Shown piece after piece: positions 1 through 6,393 of a stretch of DNA of 21,947 bases; positions within the stretch are counted from its first letter, which is position 1; every line of letters starts with the position of its first letter. The position numbers and the translations under genes were made by a program. The notes beneath the pieces are model-generated. The model saw nothing but the letters and a program-made list of their open reading frames with translations. It was not told where the DNA came from and made no database searches. The DNA lies in the NCBI GenBank assembly GCA_902470265.1, contig CABRFW010000006.1, positions 1 to 21,947 of the forward strand. The letters are read 5' to 3'. This stretch comes from an uncultured Collinsella sp. (GTDB lineage: Bacteria; Actinomycetota; Coriobacteriia; Coriobacteriales; Coriobacteriaceae).

Positions 1-381
1 CTCGCGGGCAAGCTCAAAGGCGCGCTCGCACACGATGCCCTTGACGCCCACCGTGTCAATCACCACGGGACCCATGATGGCCTCGGTATCGGTGGCGTCG
101 GCGAGTGCCTGGGCATGCGCCTCAAGCCACTCGATGCAGGCCTCGGGGTAGCAAGCCAGGACGATGATGTCGCATTCGCCGAGTGTCTTGTCGTTGAGCT
201 CTCCGGCGACAGTGCCCATGCTGGCGGCCGTCATGACATCGTCATCGGGGTCCCAGGCCAGCACGCGGACGCCCGCCTGTGCATAGCCACGGGCAAAGCT
301 ACCGCCGATGAGGCCAAGGCCGACGATGCCGGCACACTTGGGGCCGCCCTGGTTAACGCGCGCGTTTCTCACCGTACCCAT
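1..381 (-). CDS. tyrA: Prephenate dehydrogenase, N-terminal part (runs off the left edge)
   Basis: The first 127 residues are visible. The protein is expected to oxidise prephenate to 4-hydroxyphenylpyruvate with NAD(P)+, the committed step to tyrosine, in the cytoplasm. After about 16 residues comes a Rossmann dinucleotide-binding motif, GLGLIGGS (residues 21-28). A strand ending in the acid of AWDPDDD (about residue 44) probably contacts the cofactor ribose. The stretch DIIVLACYP and the later VVIDTVGVKG match the TyrA N-terminal fold. I chose the ATG at 379-381. It lies 3 bases after the aroF stop, so the two genes are almost certainly one operon, with aroF first. The catalytic helical domain and any ACT domain lie outside the window. 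Another NAD-binding dehydrogenase cannot be fully excluded from the N-terminus alone, but the aroF neighbour makes TyrA by far the best reading. Confidence 0.88.
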   Translation of the reverse strand, partial: MGTVRNARVNQGGPKCAGIVGLGLIGGSFARGYAQAGVRVLAWDPDDDVMTAASMGTVAGELNDKTLGECDIIVLACYPEACIEWLEAHAQALADATDTEAIMGPVVIDTVGVKGIVCERAFELARE

Positions 382-384
382 GGG

Positions 385-1407
385 CTACTCCATGGTCTCT
401 TGGCAGACAACCTCGCGGATGGCTCGGATGCGGCGCATGGTGTCGTCGAACTGATCGGGGGTGAGGGCCTGGGCGCCGTCGGACCAGGCTCGGCTCGGCT
501 CGTCGTGGACCTCGATCTCCAGGCCGTTGGCACCGCAGGCGGTCGCGGCGAGCGCCATGGGCTCAACGTAGCGGGTGTAGCCGGTGGCGTGGCTGGGGTC
601 GGCGACGACGGGCAGGTGCGATAGGTGGTGCAGCACCGGCACGGCGTTGAGGTCAAAGGTGTTGCGGGTGCGGGTCTCGAAGGTGCGGATACCGCGCTCG
701 CACAGGATGACGTTGTCGTTGCCCTCGCTCATGATGTACTCGGCTGCCATAAGCAGCTCATCGATCGTGCCGGACATGCCTCGCTTGAGCAGAATCGGAG
801 TCTGGGTCTTGCCGACCTCCTTGAGCAGGGGGAAGTTCTGGGCGTTGCGGGCGCCGATCTGCATGACGTCGATCTTCTTGTCCAAGAAGACCTGCACGTC
901 GCGTGGGTCCATGATCTCGGTGACGATCGGCATGTCGAGCTCGGCAGACGCCTCGCACAGCAGGTCGAGGCCGGCGGGGCCCATGCCCTGGTAGGCGTAG
1001 GGGGAGGTGCGGGGCTTGTAGGCTCCGCCGCGCAGCATCGTGGCGCCGGCGGCCTTTACGCGGCGGGCGATGCGGATGAGGTTTTCGCCCTCAACGGAGC
1101 ACGGGCCGGCGATGACCTGGAACTGATCGCCGCCGATCTTGACGCCATGGCCGCAGTCGATGACGGAGTCCTCGGGGTGGAACTTGCGGTTGGCACGCTT
1201 GAACGGCTCGGAGACGCGCTGCACGCGCTCGACGACGTCCATGGACTCGAGCAGGAACGGGTCGATCTTGGTCGTATCGCCCACCAGGCCGATGATCGTC
1301 TCGTTCTCTCCGCGCGAGACATCGGTCTTCAGGCCCTTTTTCTCAATCCAGCTAACGATATGGCTTACGGCCTCGTCGCTGGCGCTCTGCTTTAAAATTG
1401 CAATCAT
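385..1407 (-). CDS. aroF: 3-deoxy-7-phosphoheptulonate (DAHP) synthase, Thermotoga-type with N-terminal regulatory domain
   Basis: Predicted to condense phosphoenolpyruvate and erythrose 4-phosphate to DAHP, the first step of the shikimate pathway. The protein is 340 residues, the size of the Thermotoga maritima enzyme, and reads alike throughout. Residues 1-70 form a ferredoxin-like domain (MIAILKQ ... TIIGLVGD ... VVERVQRV) that in this family carries tyrosine/phenylalanine feedback inhibition. The barrel follows, with IAGPCSVE (metal-ligand Cys103), RGGAYKPRTSPYAYQG, QIGARNAQN, LLKRGM, ILCERGIRTFE and DPSHATG. The reading frame stays open up to 1530, but the ATG at 1405-1407 is chosen because the domain begins there and AGGTGAG precedes it by a proper spacing. 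tyrA follows 3 bases downstream. The leader holds a possible promoter, mini-ORF and terminator-like hairpin, described separately. Confidence 0.96.
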   Translation of the reverse strand: MIAILKQSASDEAVSHIVSWIEKKGLKTDVSRGENETIIGLVGDTTKIDPFLLESMDVVERVQRVSEPFKRANRKFHPEDSVIDCGHGVKIGGDQFQVIAGPCSVEGENLIRIARRVKAAGATMLRGGAYKPRTSPYAYQGMGPAGLDLLCEASAELDMPIVTEIMDPRDVQVFLDKKIDVMQIGARNAQNFPLLKEVGKTQTPILLKRGMSGTIDELLMAAEYIMSEGNDNVILCERGIRTFETRTRNTFDLNAVPVLHHLSHLPVVADPSHATGYTRYVEPMALAATACGANGLEIEVHDEPSRAWSDGAQALTPDQFDDTMRRIRAIREVVCQETME

Positions 1408-1478
1408 GGTGTGCCTCTCACCTCGATGGGTAGCCCTTGCAAAAACGGCCCGCATCGCGAGCCGTATATATGGTGCAT
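1404..1478 (-). other. Possible leader mini-ORF upstream of aroF
   Basis: A 24-codon open frame begins with ATG at 1476-1478 and ends in a TGA that overlaps the aroF ATG as ATGA. It starts M-H-H-I-Y, with a tyrosine codon at position 5 and a phenylalanine codon at position 12. There is no Shine-Dalgarno sequence, but the ATG lies about 9 bases past the putative -10 box, so a leaderless transcript would begin at or next to it. The terminator-like hairpin at 1441-1465 lies inside the frame and its 5' arm starts within the tyrosine codon. A regulatory leader peptide is an inference; the frame is short enough to occur by chance. Confidence 0.25.
1441..1465 (-). terminator. Terminator-like hairpin in the aroF leader (candidate attenuator)
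   Basis: Read on the minus strand, ACGGCTCGC, loop GAT and GCGGGCCGT form a 9-bp GC-rich stem with one G-T pair, running into TTTTT. This is the shape of an intrinsic terminator. It sits about 15 bases downstream of the predicted transcription start and about 35 bases before the aroF start codon. Such a position is used for attenuation in amino acid operons, but function here is inferred. The U-run is only five bases. Confidence 0.45.
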
Positions 1479-1486
1479 GAGAGTTT

Positions 1487-1516
1487 ATACTATCTGACTC
1501 GCTTTTGCCTTCTAAA
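1487..1516 (-). promoter_or_regulatory. Putative aroF-tyrA promoter
   Basis: On the minus strand a TTTAGA (-35, 1511-1516) and TAGTAT (-10, 1487-1492) are separated by 18 bases. The -10 is good and the -35 is weak. The predicted start is near 1478-1481. It is the only reasonable sigma70-type match in the aroF leader. Confidence 0.4.
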
Positions 1517-1568
1517 GTGGGCCGTTGCACCGCGTCTTCCTCGGAATTGCAAAGCTTTTTCTTTTATT

Positions 1569-1598
1569 TTGATAGCCCGTGGTGCACTTGGGTATAAT
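1569..1598 (+). promoter_or_regulatory. tRNA-Arg promoter
   Basis: TTGATA (1569-1574) and a consensus TATAAT (1593-1598) are 18 bases apart. The predicted start lies about 5 bases before the mature tRNA 5' end. The perfect -10 box suits a stable RNA gene. Confidence 0.8.
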
Positions 1599-1609
1599 GT
1601 CAAACGTTG

Positions 1610-1686
1610 GCCCTATTAGCTCAGGGGATTAGAGCGTCTGCCTCCGGAGCAGAAGGCCGTTGGTTCGAATCCAACATGGGGCACCA
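1610..1686 (+). tRNA. tRNA-Arg, anticodon CCG
   Basis: A full cloverleaf can be folded by eye. The acceptor stem GCCCTAT pairs with ATGGGGC (one T-G pair). The D arm is GCTC/GAGC and the anticodon arm is TCTGC, loop CTCCGGA, GCAGA. The T arm is GTTGG, TTCGAAT, CCAAC. The discriminator base A is followed by an encoded CCA at 1684-1686. The anticodon CCG reads the arginine codon CGG. The variable region is short, as expected for arginine. Confidence 0.96.
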
Positions 1687-1697
1687 TCGAACGTAAG

Positions 1698-1731
1698 ACC
1701 GTCCGAACCTCGCATGGTCCGGGCGGTTTTT
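1698..1731 (+). terminator. Intrinsic terminator of tRNA-Arg
   Basis: The arm 1698-1709 pairs with 1716-1727 (one mismatch, one T-G pair) around loop TCGCAT, and five T residues follow at 1727-1731. It lies 12 bases after the tRNA CCA end and only about 30 bases before the ATPase start. Confidence 0.8.
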
Positions 1732-1762
1732 CTTATACCGACGCGACGTGATGGGACGTGGT

Positions 1763-4486
1763 ATGGCAGCAACGGATATCGAGCGCGGACTCTCGACCGC
1801 CGAGGTCGAGGAGCGCATCGCCGCCGGTAAGATCAACCGCAACATGGAGCTCAAGACCAAGTCGGTCAAAGAGCTCATCATCGAGAACCTCTGCACGCTG
1901 TTCAATTTGATCAACGTGATCTTGGCGTTCCTGGTCATTTTGACCGGTTCGTTTAAGAATCTGACGTTCCTGTTCGTGGTGTTCCTCAATACCGCTATTG
2001 GCGTCATTCAGTCCATGCGTTCCAAGAAGATGGTCGATAAGCTCACGCTGCTGACCTCTAAGAAGGCCATCGCGGTGCGCGACGGTGCCGAGGTGGAGCT
2101 CGACTTGGACCAGATCGTGCTCGACGACATGATCCGCCTGGGGCGCGGCGACCAGATTCCCGCTGACGCCGTGGTGGTTTCGGGCGAGGCGCTCGTGAAC
2201 GAGAGCCTGCTGACGGGCGAGAGCGACCTTATCAAGAAACAGCCCGGTTCCGAGCTCATGAGCGGCAGCTTTATCGACTCGGGCCTGCTGCGCGCTCGCG
2301 TGATCCATGTCGGCGCCGACAACTACGTGGCTAAGATCAATAACGAGGCCAAATACGTCAAAAAGGTCAATTCCGAGATCATGAACGCGCTTAACGCCAT
2401 CGTGCGCTTTGCGAGCATCATCATGATCCCGCTCGGTTTGGCGTTGTTTGCCTCGAGTGTGAGCGAGCTGTGGGATGCCGCGGGAACCCCGGGCGATAGC
2501 GCGCTTTCGTGGTGCTTCTCCGAGCTGTTGGCTGGTCATGTGCCTTCGTCGGCGCTGCTGTCCACGGTGGGTGCCCTGCTGGGCATGATCCCGCAAGGCC
2601 TGGTGCTGCTGACCTCGTCGGTGCTCGCCATCGCCACGGTGCGCCTGGCCCGCCGCAAGGTGCTGGCACAGCAGCTCTACTGCATCGAGACGCTCGCTCG
2701 CGTCGACGTGCTGTGCCTGGACAAGACGGGCACCATCACGTCGGGCCGTATGGAGGTCGAGGGCACGTATCCGCTGCCGGTTGAGGGCGTGAGCCTAGAC
2801 GCCGGCTCGGACGAGGCGGCCGTTCCCGTCGATACCACGGTGCTCGATTTTGCGCTGGCTAACGTCGCGCGTGCGACTTCGGCCGATGCCAACGAGACCT
2901 GCCAGGCGCTGCTCAACTATTACGCCGATCGCCCGGTCGAGGTGTCTGAGCCGCTGTCGGTCATTCCGTTCTCGTCCTCCAAAAAGTGGAGCGGCGCGTC
3001 GTTTGCGCAGGGCTCCTATGTGATGGGTGCGGCGCAGTTTGTGCTCTCCGATCGTGTGTTTTCGCAGGTCGAGAACCGTGTCGCCGAGCTTGCCGATACC
3101 TGCCGCGTGCTCGTGGTGGCGCGCGTGGACGGCTTTACGCCCGATGGCAATATGGTGGGCGAGGCCGAGCCCGTGGGCTTTGTGACCATCCGCGACGAGA
3201 TCCGTACTTCGGCGGCCGAAACCATCGGCTACTTTAACGAGCAGGGCGTGACCCTCAACGTGATTAGTGGCGACGACCCGCGTACGGTGTCGTCGATCGC
3301 GCGCGTGGTGGGCGTGCCGGGGGCGGACGCTTATGTGGACGCCACGACGCTCGATACGCCGGCCAAGCTCGACGCCGCAGTGGACCGCTACCATGTCTTT
3401 GGTCGTGTGACCCCGCAGCAGAAGCGCGAGCTCGTGCAGGCGCTCAAGCGCCGCGAGCACACCGTGGCCATGACGGGCGACGGCGTCAACGACGTGCTGG
3501 CGCTCAAGGAGGCCGACTGCTCCGTCGCCATGGCGGCCGGCTCCGATGCCGCGCGCAACGTGGCCGAGATCGTACTCGTCGACAACGATTTTGCCTCGAT
3601 GCCCGCCGTGGTGGCCGAGGGCCGTCGCTCCATCAACAACCTGCAGCGTTCGGCCTCACTGTTCCTGACCAAGACGCTGTTCTCGATGGGCCTGGCGGCG
3701 CTGTGTATCGCGCTGCCGCCGTACCCCTTCGAGCCCATCCAGATGACGCTCATTAACTTCTTCTGCATCGGCGCGCCGGGCTTTGTGTTGGGCCTGGAGC
3801 CCAACAATGCTCGTGTGAAGGGTGCGTTTTTGAGCAACGTACTCAAGCGTGCACTGCCGGCGTCGATTGCGGTCATTTTGGCTGCGGCGCTCGATATCTT
3901 TGTGGCGCGCGTGTTTGGCTTTAGCCAGCTCACGCTGTCTACGATGTGCCTGCTTACGTCGTGCGCGGCGAGCGTCAGCCTGATCTGGCGCATCTCGCAG
4001 CCTCTCACGCCCTTACGTGTGGTGCTCTTTGTGTTTGTAGTTGCCGGCATCCTGGTGGGCGTTATCGGATTCCCGGAGCTGCTGTCTATTGCCAACCTGT
4101 CGATAGGCCAGATGGTTATCTTGGCTGTCATCGTGATCTTTACCTGCTCGGTGTTCTTTAAGCTCGCCACGATGATGGATTCGCTCAAGCCGCGTCGTCG
4201 TCATGCCGCAACTGGTTTTGGCCGTGGTGTGTGCGTTCACCTGGGTCGCGGTGGCGGCAAGGTGAGCTCGACGGGTTCGACGGCCGAGCGTTTTGCCAAG
4301 CGCGTCGCCGCCGACATGGCGCAGCGCCGCGAAGATCGCACCGCTCGCGAGGCCGAGGCCCGCGCACTTGAGGGCGTGGCCCAGGCCCAGCCCAAGAAAA
4401 AGAAGAGTACCGGAGCCAAGCGCTCTCGCGTGACCAAGTCCGCCCAAGGCATCAAAGTCTCGATGCCAAGCAAAAAGAAGAAGTAG
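1763..4486 (+). CDS. P-type cation-transporting ATPase, CtpE-like
   Basis: An integral membrane pump of 907 residues that moves a cation at the expense of ATP. Related CtpE of mycobacteria is a calcium transporter; calcium here is inferred, not shown. In order: two membrane helices (about 40-80), an actuator domain with TGES (151-154), helices 3-4 with IPQGL (Pro277) that form part of the ion site, the phosphorylated aspartate in DKTGT (Asp320), a nucleotide-binding domain, the hinge TGDGVND (571-577), and about six helices from 632 to 805. The last 100 residues are a basic, charged tail ending in KKKK, probably cytoplasmic. Upstream GTG (1748) and ATG (1751) starts have no ribosome site; the ATG at 1763 has GGGA six bases away and is preferred, without certainty. 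It follows the tRNA terminator so closely that its own promoter is not evident. Confidence 0.9.
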   Translation: MAATDIERGLSTAEVEERIAAGKINRNMELKTKSVKELIIENLCTLFNLINVILAFLVILTGSFKNLTFLFVVFLNTAIGVIQSMRSKKMVDKLTLLTSKKAIAVRDGAEVELDLDQIVLDDMIRLGRGDQIPADAVVVSGEALVNESLLTGESDLIKKQPGSELMSGSFIDSGLLRARVIHVGADNYVAKINNEAKYVKKVNSEIMNALNAIVRFASIIMIPLGLALFASSVSELWDAAGTPGDSALSWCFSELLAGHVPSSALLSTVGALLGMIPQGLVLLTSSVLAIATVRLARRKVLAQQLYCIETLARVDVLCLDKTGTITSGRMEVEGTYPLPVEGVSLDAGSDEAAVPVDTTVLDFALANVARATSADANETCQALLNYYADRPVEVSEPLSVIPFSSSKKWSGASFAQGSYVMGAAQFVLSDRVFSQVENRVAELADTCRVLVVARVDGFTPDGNMVGEAEPVGFVTIRDEIRTSAAETIGYFNEQGVTLNVISGDDPRTVSSIARVVGVPGADAYVDATTLDTPAKLDAAVDRYHVFGRVTPQQKRELVQALKRREHTVAMTGDGVNDVLALKEADCSVAMAAGSDAARNVAEIVLVDNDFASMPAVVAEGRRSINNLQRSASLFLTKTLFSMGLAALCIALPPYPFEPIQMTLINFFCIGAPGFVLGLEPNNARVKGAFLSNVLKRALPASIAVILAAALDIFVARVFGFSQLTLSTMCLLTSCAASVSLIWRISQPLTPLRVVLFVFVVAGILVGVIGFPELLSIANLSIGQMVILAVIVIFTCSVFFKLATMMDSLKPRRRHAATGFGRGVCVHLGRGGGKVSSTGSTAERFAKRVAADMAQRREDRTAREAEARALEGVAQAQPKKKKSTGAKRSRVTKSAQGIKVSMPSKKKK

Positions 4487-4540
4487 CTACGCGCCCTGGC
4501 GATGTTGAATTGGTGCCTTGTTCCTGTGGGGCCGTGGCGA

Positions 4541-4549
4541 TGTTATGCT
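4541..4549 (+). promoter_or_regulatory. Putative extended -10 promoter of the zinc-ribbon gene
   Basis: TGTTATGCT is an extended -10 (TG-N-TATGCT) about 40 bases before the GTG start. The nearest -35 candidate, TTGTTC at 4518-4523, is 20 bases away, which is too far to count much. The 10-base sequence TGGCGATGTT occurs twice here, at 4497 and 4535. Confidence 0.4.
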
Positions 4550-4589
4550 CTAACCTCGATTGTTTGAATTGCTTCGAAAAGAGGATGCC

Positions 4590-5732
4590 GTGATCTGCCC
4601 GCATTGCCTTAAGACTATCGAGGACGGCGCCTCGTTCTGCCCCTACTGCAACGCCTATGTGGGTCCGGGCGATGGTCCCGAGCACACCGAGTTCGTGTTC
4701 TGTGAGGGCTGCGGTGCCCGTCTTTCTCCGCATGATCGTACGTGCCCCAAATGCGGACGCCCCGCTCCGGGCATCCTCTCCGAGGACGCGGCCGCATCCG
4801 ACCTGGCAGCGGGCCGCACGGCGGGCTTTCCGCGCCTAACGCAAGAGCAGATCGATACCGAGGTGCCTCATGCGCCGGCCTCTGCCGCTGCGGTGCTTTC
4901 GGACGCCGCCGATCCTAACGAGACCTGCGTGCTGCCGGCTTTCGATAAGGATTTCGGTATCCCCAAGGTCGATATTCCCACGCCCGTTTCCCTGCATGAC
5001 GATGCTCAAAAACCCAAGCGCAAGGTGCATCCCGACGAGGACGCCTATCACAAGCACAAGCGTCATATCCCCAAGCCGCTCATCGTCATCGCGGTCCTTG
5101 CCGTCGTTTGCGGTGGTGCCTATTGGTTCGTGACAACCGATCCCATGGGTGTCATGCCTGGCTTCTACGACCAGTTTGGCCAAGCTGCACAAACCACCTT
5201 CCCCACGCGCCAAAAGGGCGAGGCGACTGAGGACGATACCAAGCAGGACGATTCTGCCGAGGTGGTCCAGGAAGAAACCGTGCTCACCGATGATCAGCTC
5301 TATACCAGGCTCGACGGTCTGTATCAGACCATCGTGTCCTACGGTGACGAGGACCAGATCGGCGAGGTCATCGATTCCTTTAACAACGGCTATCTCCGAA
5401 CGCCGCTGTCCACCCGTCAGGAGCTGTCGCAGAGTGCCTACGCCCTGCGCGACCAGATCAAAAAGACGCAAGATGAGCTCAACAACCTTAAGTATCAGGA
5501 CGATACGGTCTATGCGGACGACATCGCCCACTTAAAGCAACTTGCCGAGTGGATGTATGAGCGCGTTGACGTGATCTGCCAGAGCTGGGATATCTCGCTG
5601 GCCATTCCCGATGGCGAGTCGATGAGTTCCCACCAAAGCGAGATCCTGGCGCCCATCGCGCAGGGCGGCAACAGCGCGCTGAACCAGTACGACGCCAATG
5701 TGGGTTCTTGGAAGCCGCAGCAGCATTCTTAA
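4590..5732 (+). CDS. Double zinc-ribbon, single-pass membrane protein of unknown function
   Basis: I recognise the architecture but not a named family. With the GTG start the protein has 380 residues. Two zinc ribbons open it: C3-C6/C17-C20 (CPHC, CPYC) and C38-C41/C52-C55 (CEGC, CPKC). A linker of about 100 residues follows, then a basic stretch (KHKRH) and one membrane helix at about 163-182. The last 195 residues are hydrophilic, begin with an acidic D/E/Q-rich segment and then look helical. The basic flank suggests the zinc ribbons face the cytoplasm and the helical part faces outside. The frame extends up to a TTG at 4560, but the GTG at 4590 has AAGAGG at ideal spacing and starts right at the first ribbon. 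The likely promoter and a 107-base gap downstream suggest a single-gene unit. A sensing or scaffolding role is only a guess. Confidence 0.85.
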   Translation: MICPHCLKTIEDGASFCPYCNAYVGPGDGPEHTEFVFCEGCGARLSPHDRTCPKCGRPAPGILSEDAAASDLAAGRTAGFPRLTQEQIDTEVPHAPASAAAVLSDAADPNETCVLPAFDKDFGIPKVDIPTPVSLHDDAQKPKRKVHPDEDAYHKHKRHIPKPLIVIAVLAVVCGGAYWFVTTDPMGVMPGFYDQFGQAAQTTFPTRQKGEATEDDTKQDDSAEVVQEETVLTDDQLYTRLDGLYQTIVSYGDEDQIGEVIDSFNNGYLRTPLSTRQELSQSAYALRDQIKKTQDELNNLKYQDDTVYADDIAHLKQLAEWMYERVDVICQSWDISLAIPDGESMSSHQSEILAPIAQGGNSALNQYDANVGSWKPQQHS

Positions 5733-5770
5733 AATTAGTTCGCCATAGTCGGCATAACCTACGTGCGCAA

Positions 5771-5800
5771 TTGATGTAAGCCTATGCTTATTGCTACAAT
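5771..5800 (+). promoter_or_regulatory. Promoter of the cyclophilin-TPR operon
   Basis: TTGATG (5771-5776) and TACAAT (5795-5800) are 18 bases apart, and the surroundings are AT-rich compared with the rest of the window. The cyclophilin ATG is 40 bases downstream. I see no terminator for the zinc-ribbon gene in the same gap. Confidence 0.65.
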
Positions 5801-5839
5801 TCGTACAAATATGCTTTAAACGCACGAGGAAGGAACCAC

Positions 5840-6382
5840 ATGTTTGGTTTTAAGAAAGAGCTCTACACGCCCGAGTATCAGCTTGCCGGCGACGAGTGCG
5901 CCGTTATCGAGACGTCGAAGGGTACCATCAAGGTCAAGTTTGACGGCGAGGGCGCTCCCATTCATGTCGCGAACTTCTGCGAGCTTTCCACGATGGGTTT
6001 CTATGATGGCCTTAAGTTCCATCGCTATGTGCCCGGCTTTGTCATTCAGGGTGGCGACCCCAATACCCGCGACATGTCCGGCGCCGACGTCGCTGCCGGC
6101 CTTGAGGGCCCCGACGGCATGCCCGGTACCGGTGGCCCCGGCTACTGCATCAAGGGCGAGTTTGACACCAATCCGCGCAACAGCCATGTCGATGGTGCCC
6201 TTGCCATGGCACGCTCCATGGACCCCGATTCCGCGGGTTCGCAGTTCTACTTCTGCCTGGGCGCCCAGCATAACCTCGATACCGGTTACACCGTCTTTGG
6301 TACCACGGTCGAGGGTCTCGATGTGATTTCGCAGCTGCGTGCCGGCGACGAGATCGTCCATGTCGAGATCGTTCACGAGTAA
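5840..6382 (+). CDS. Cyclophilin-type peptidyl-prolyl cis-trans isomerase
   Basis: Catalyses cis-trans isomerisation of peptide bonds before proline and assists protein folding. The 180-residue protein is a single cyclophilin domain with no signal peptide or membrane helix, so it should be cytoplasmic. Visible family motifs are FHR (60-62, with the catalytic arginine Arg62), PGFVIQGGDP (65-74), GALAMARS (119-126), GSQFYFCLG (133-141) and the closing YTVFGTTVEGLDVI. A GAGGAAGGA ribosome site precedes the ATG. A clear promoter lies upstream, and the TPR membrane protein starts 11 bases after the stop, so the two are co-transcribed. Bacterial names such as PpiB vary, so no symbol is given. Confidence 0.95.
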   Translation: MFGFKKELYTPEYQLAGDECAVIETSKGTIKVKFDGEGAPIHVANFCELSTMGFYDGLKFHRYVPGFVIQGGDPNTRDMSGADVAAGLEGPDGMPGTGGPGYCIKGEFDTNPRNSHVDGALAMARSMDPDSAGSQFYFCLGAQHNLDTGYTVFGTTVEGLDVISQLRAGDEIVHVEIVHE

Positions 6383-6393
6383 AGGGGACTTCC

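Noticed and set aside
625..1395. 256-codon open frame on the plus strand opposite aroF
   Set aside because: The product is a low-complexity Ala/Gly/Leu/Asp mixture; the opposite strand encodes a full DAHP synthase.
1408..1530. Longer N-terminus for aroF
   Set aside because: The extra 41 residues have no family match and would run through the leader hairpin; the ATG at 1407 has a good ribosome site and matches the family start.
1610..1763. tRNA-Arg as an attachment site for an integrated element
   Set aside because: No integrase and no repeat of the tRNA 3' end were seen; the neighbour is an ordinary ATPase gene.
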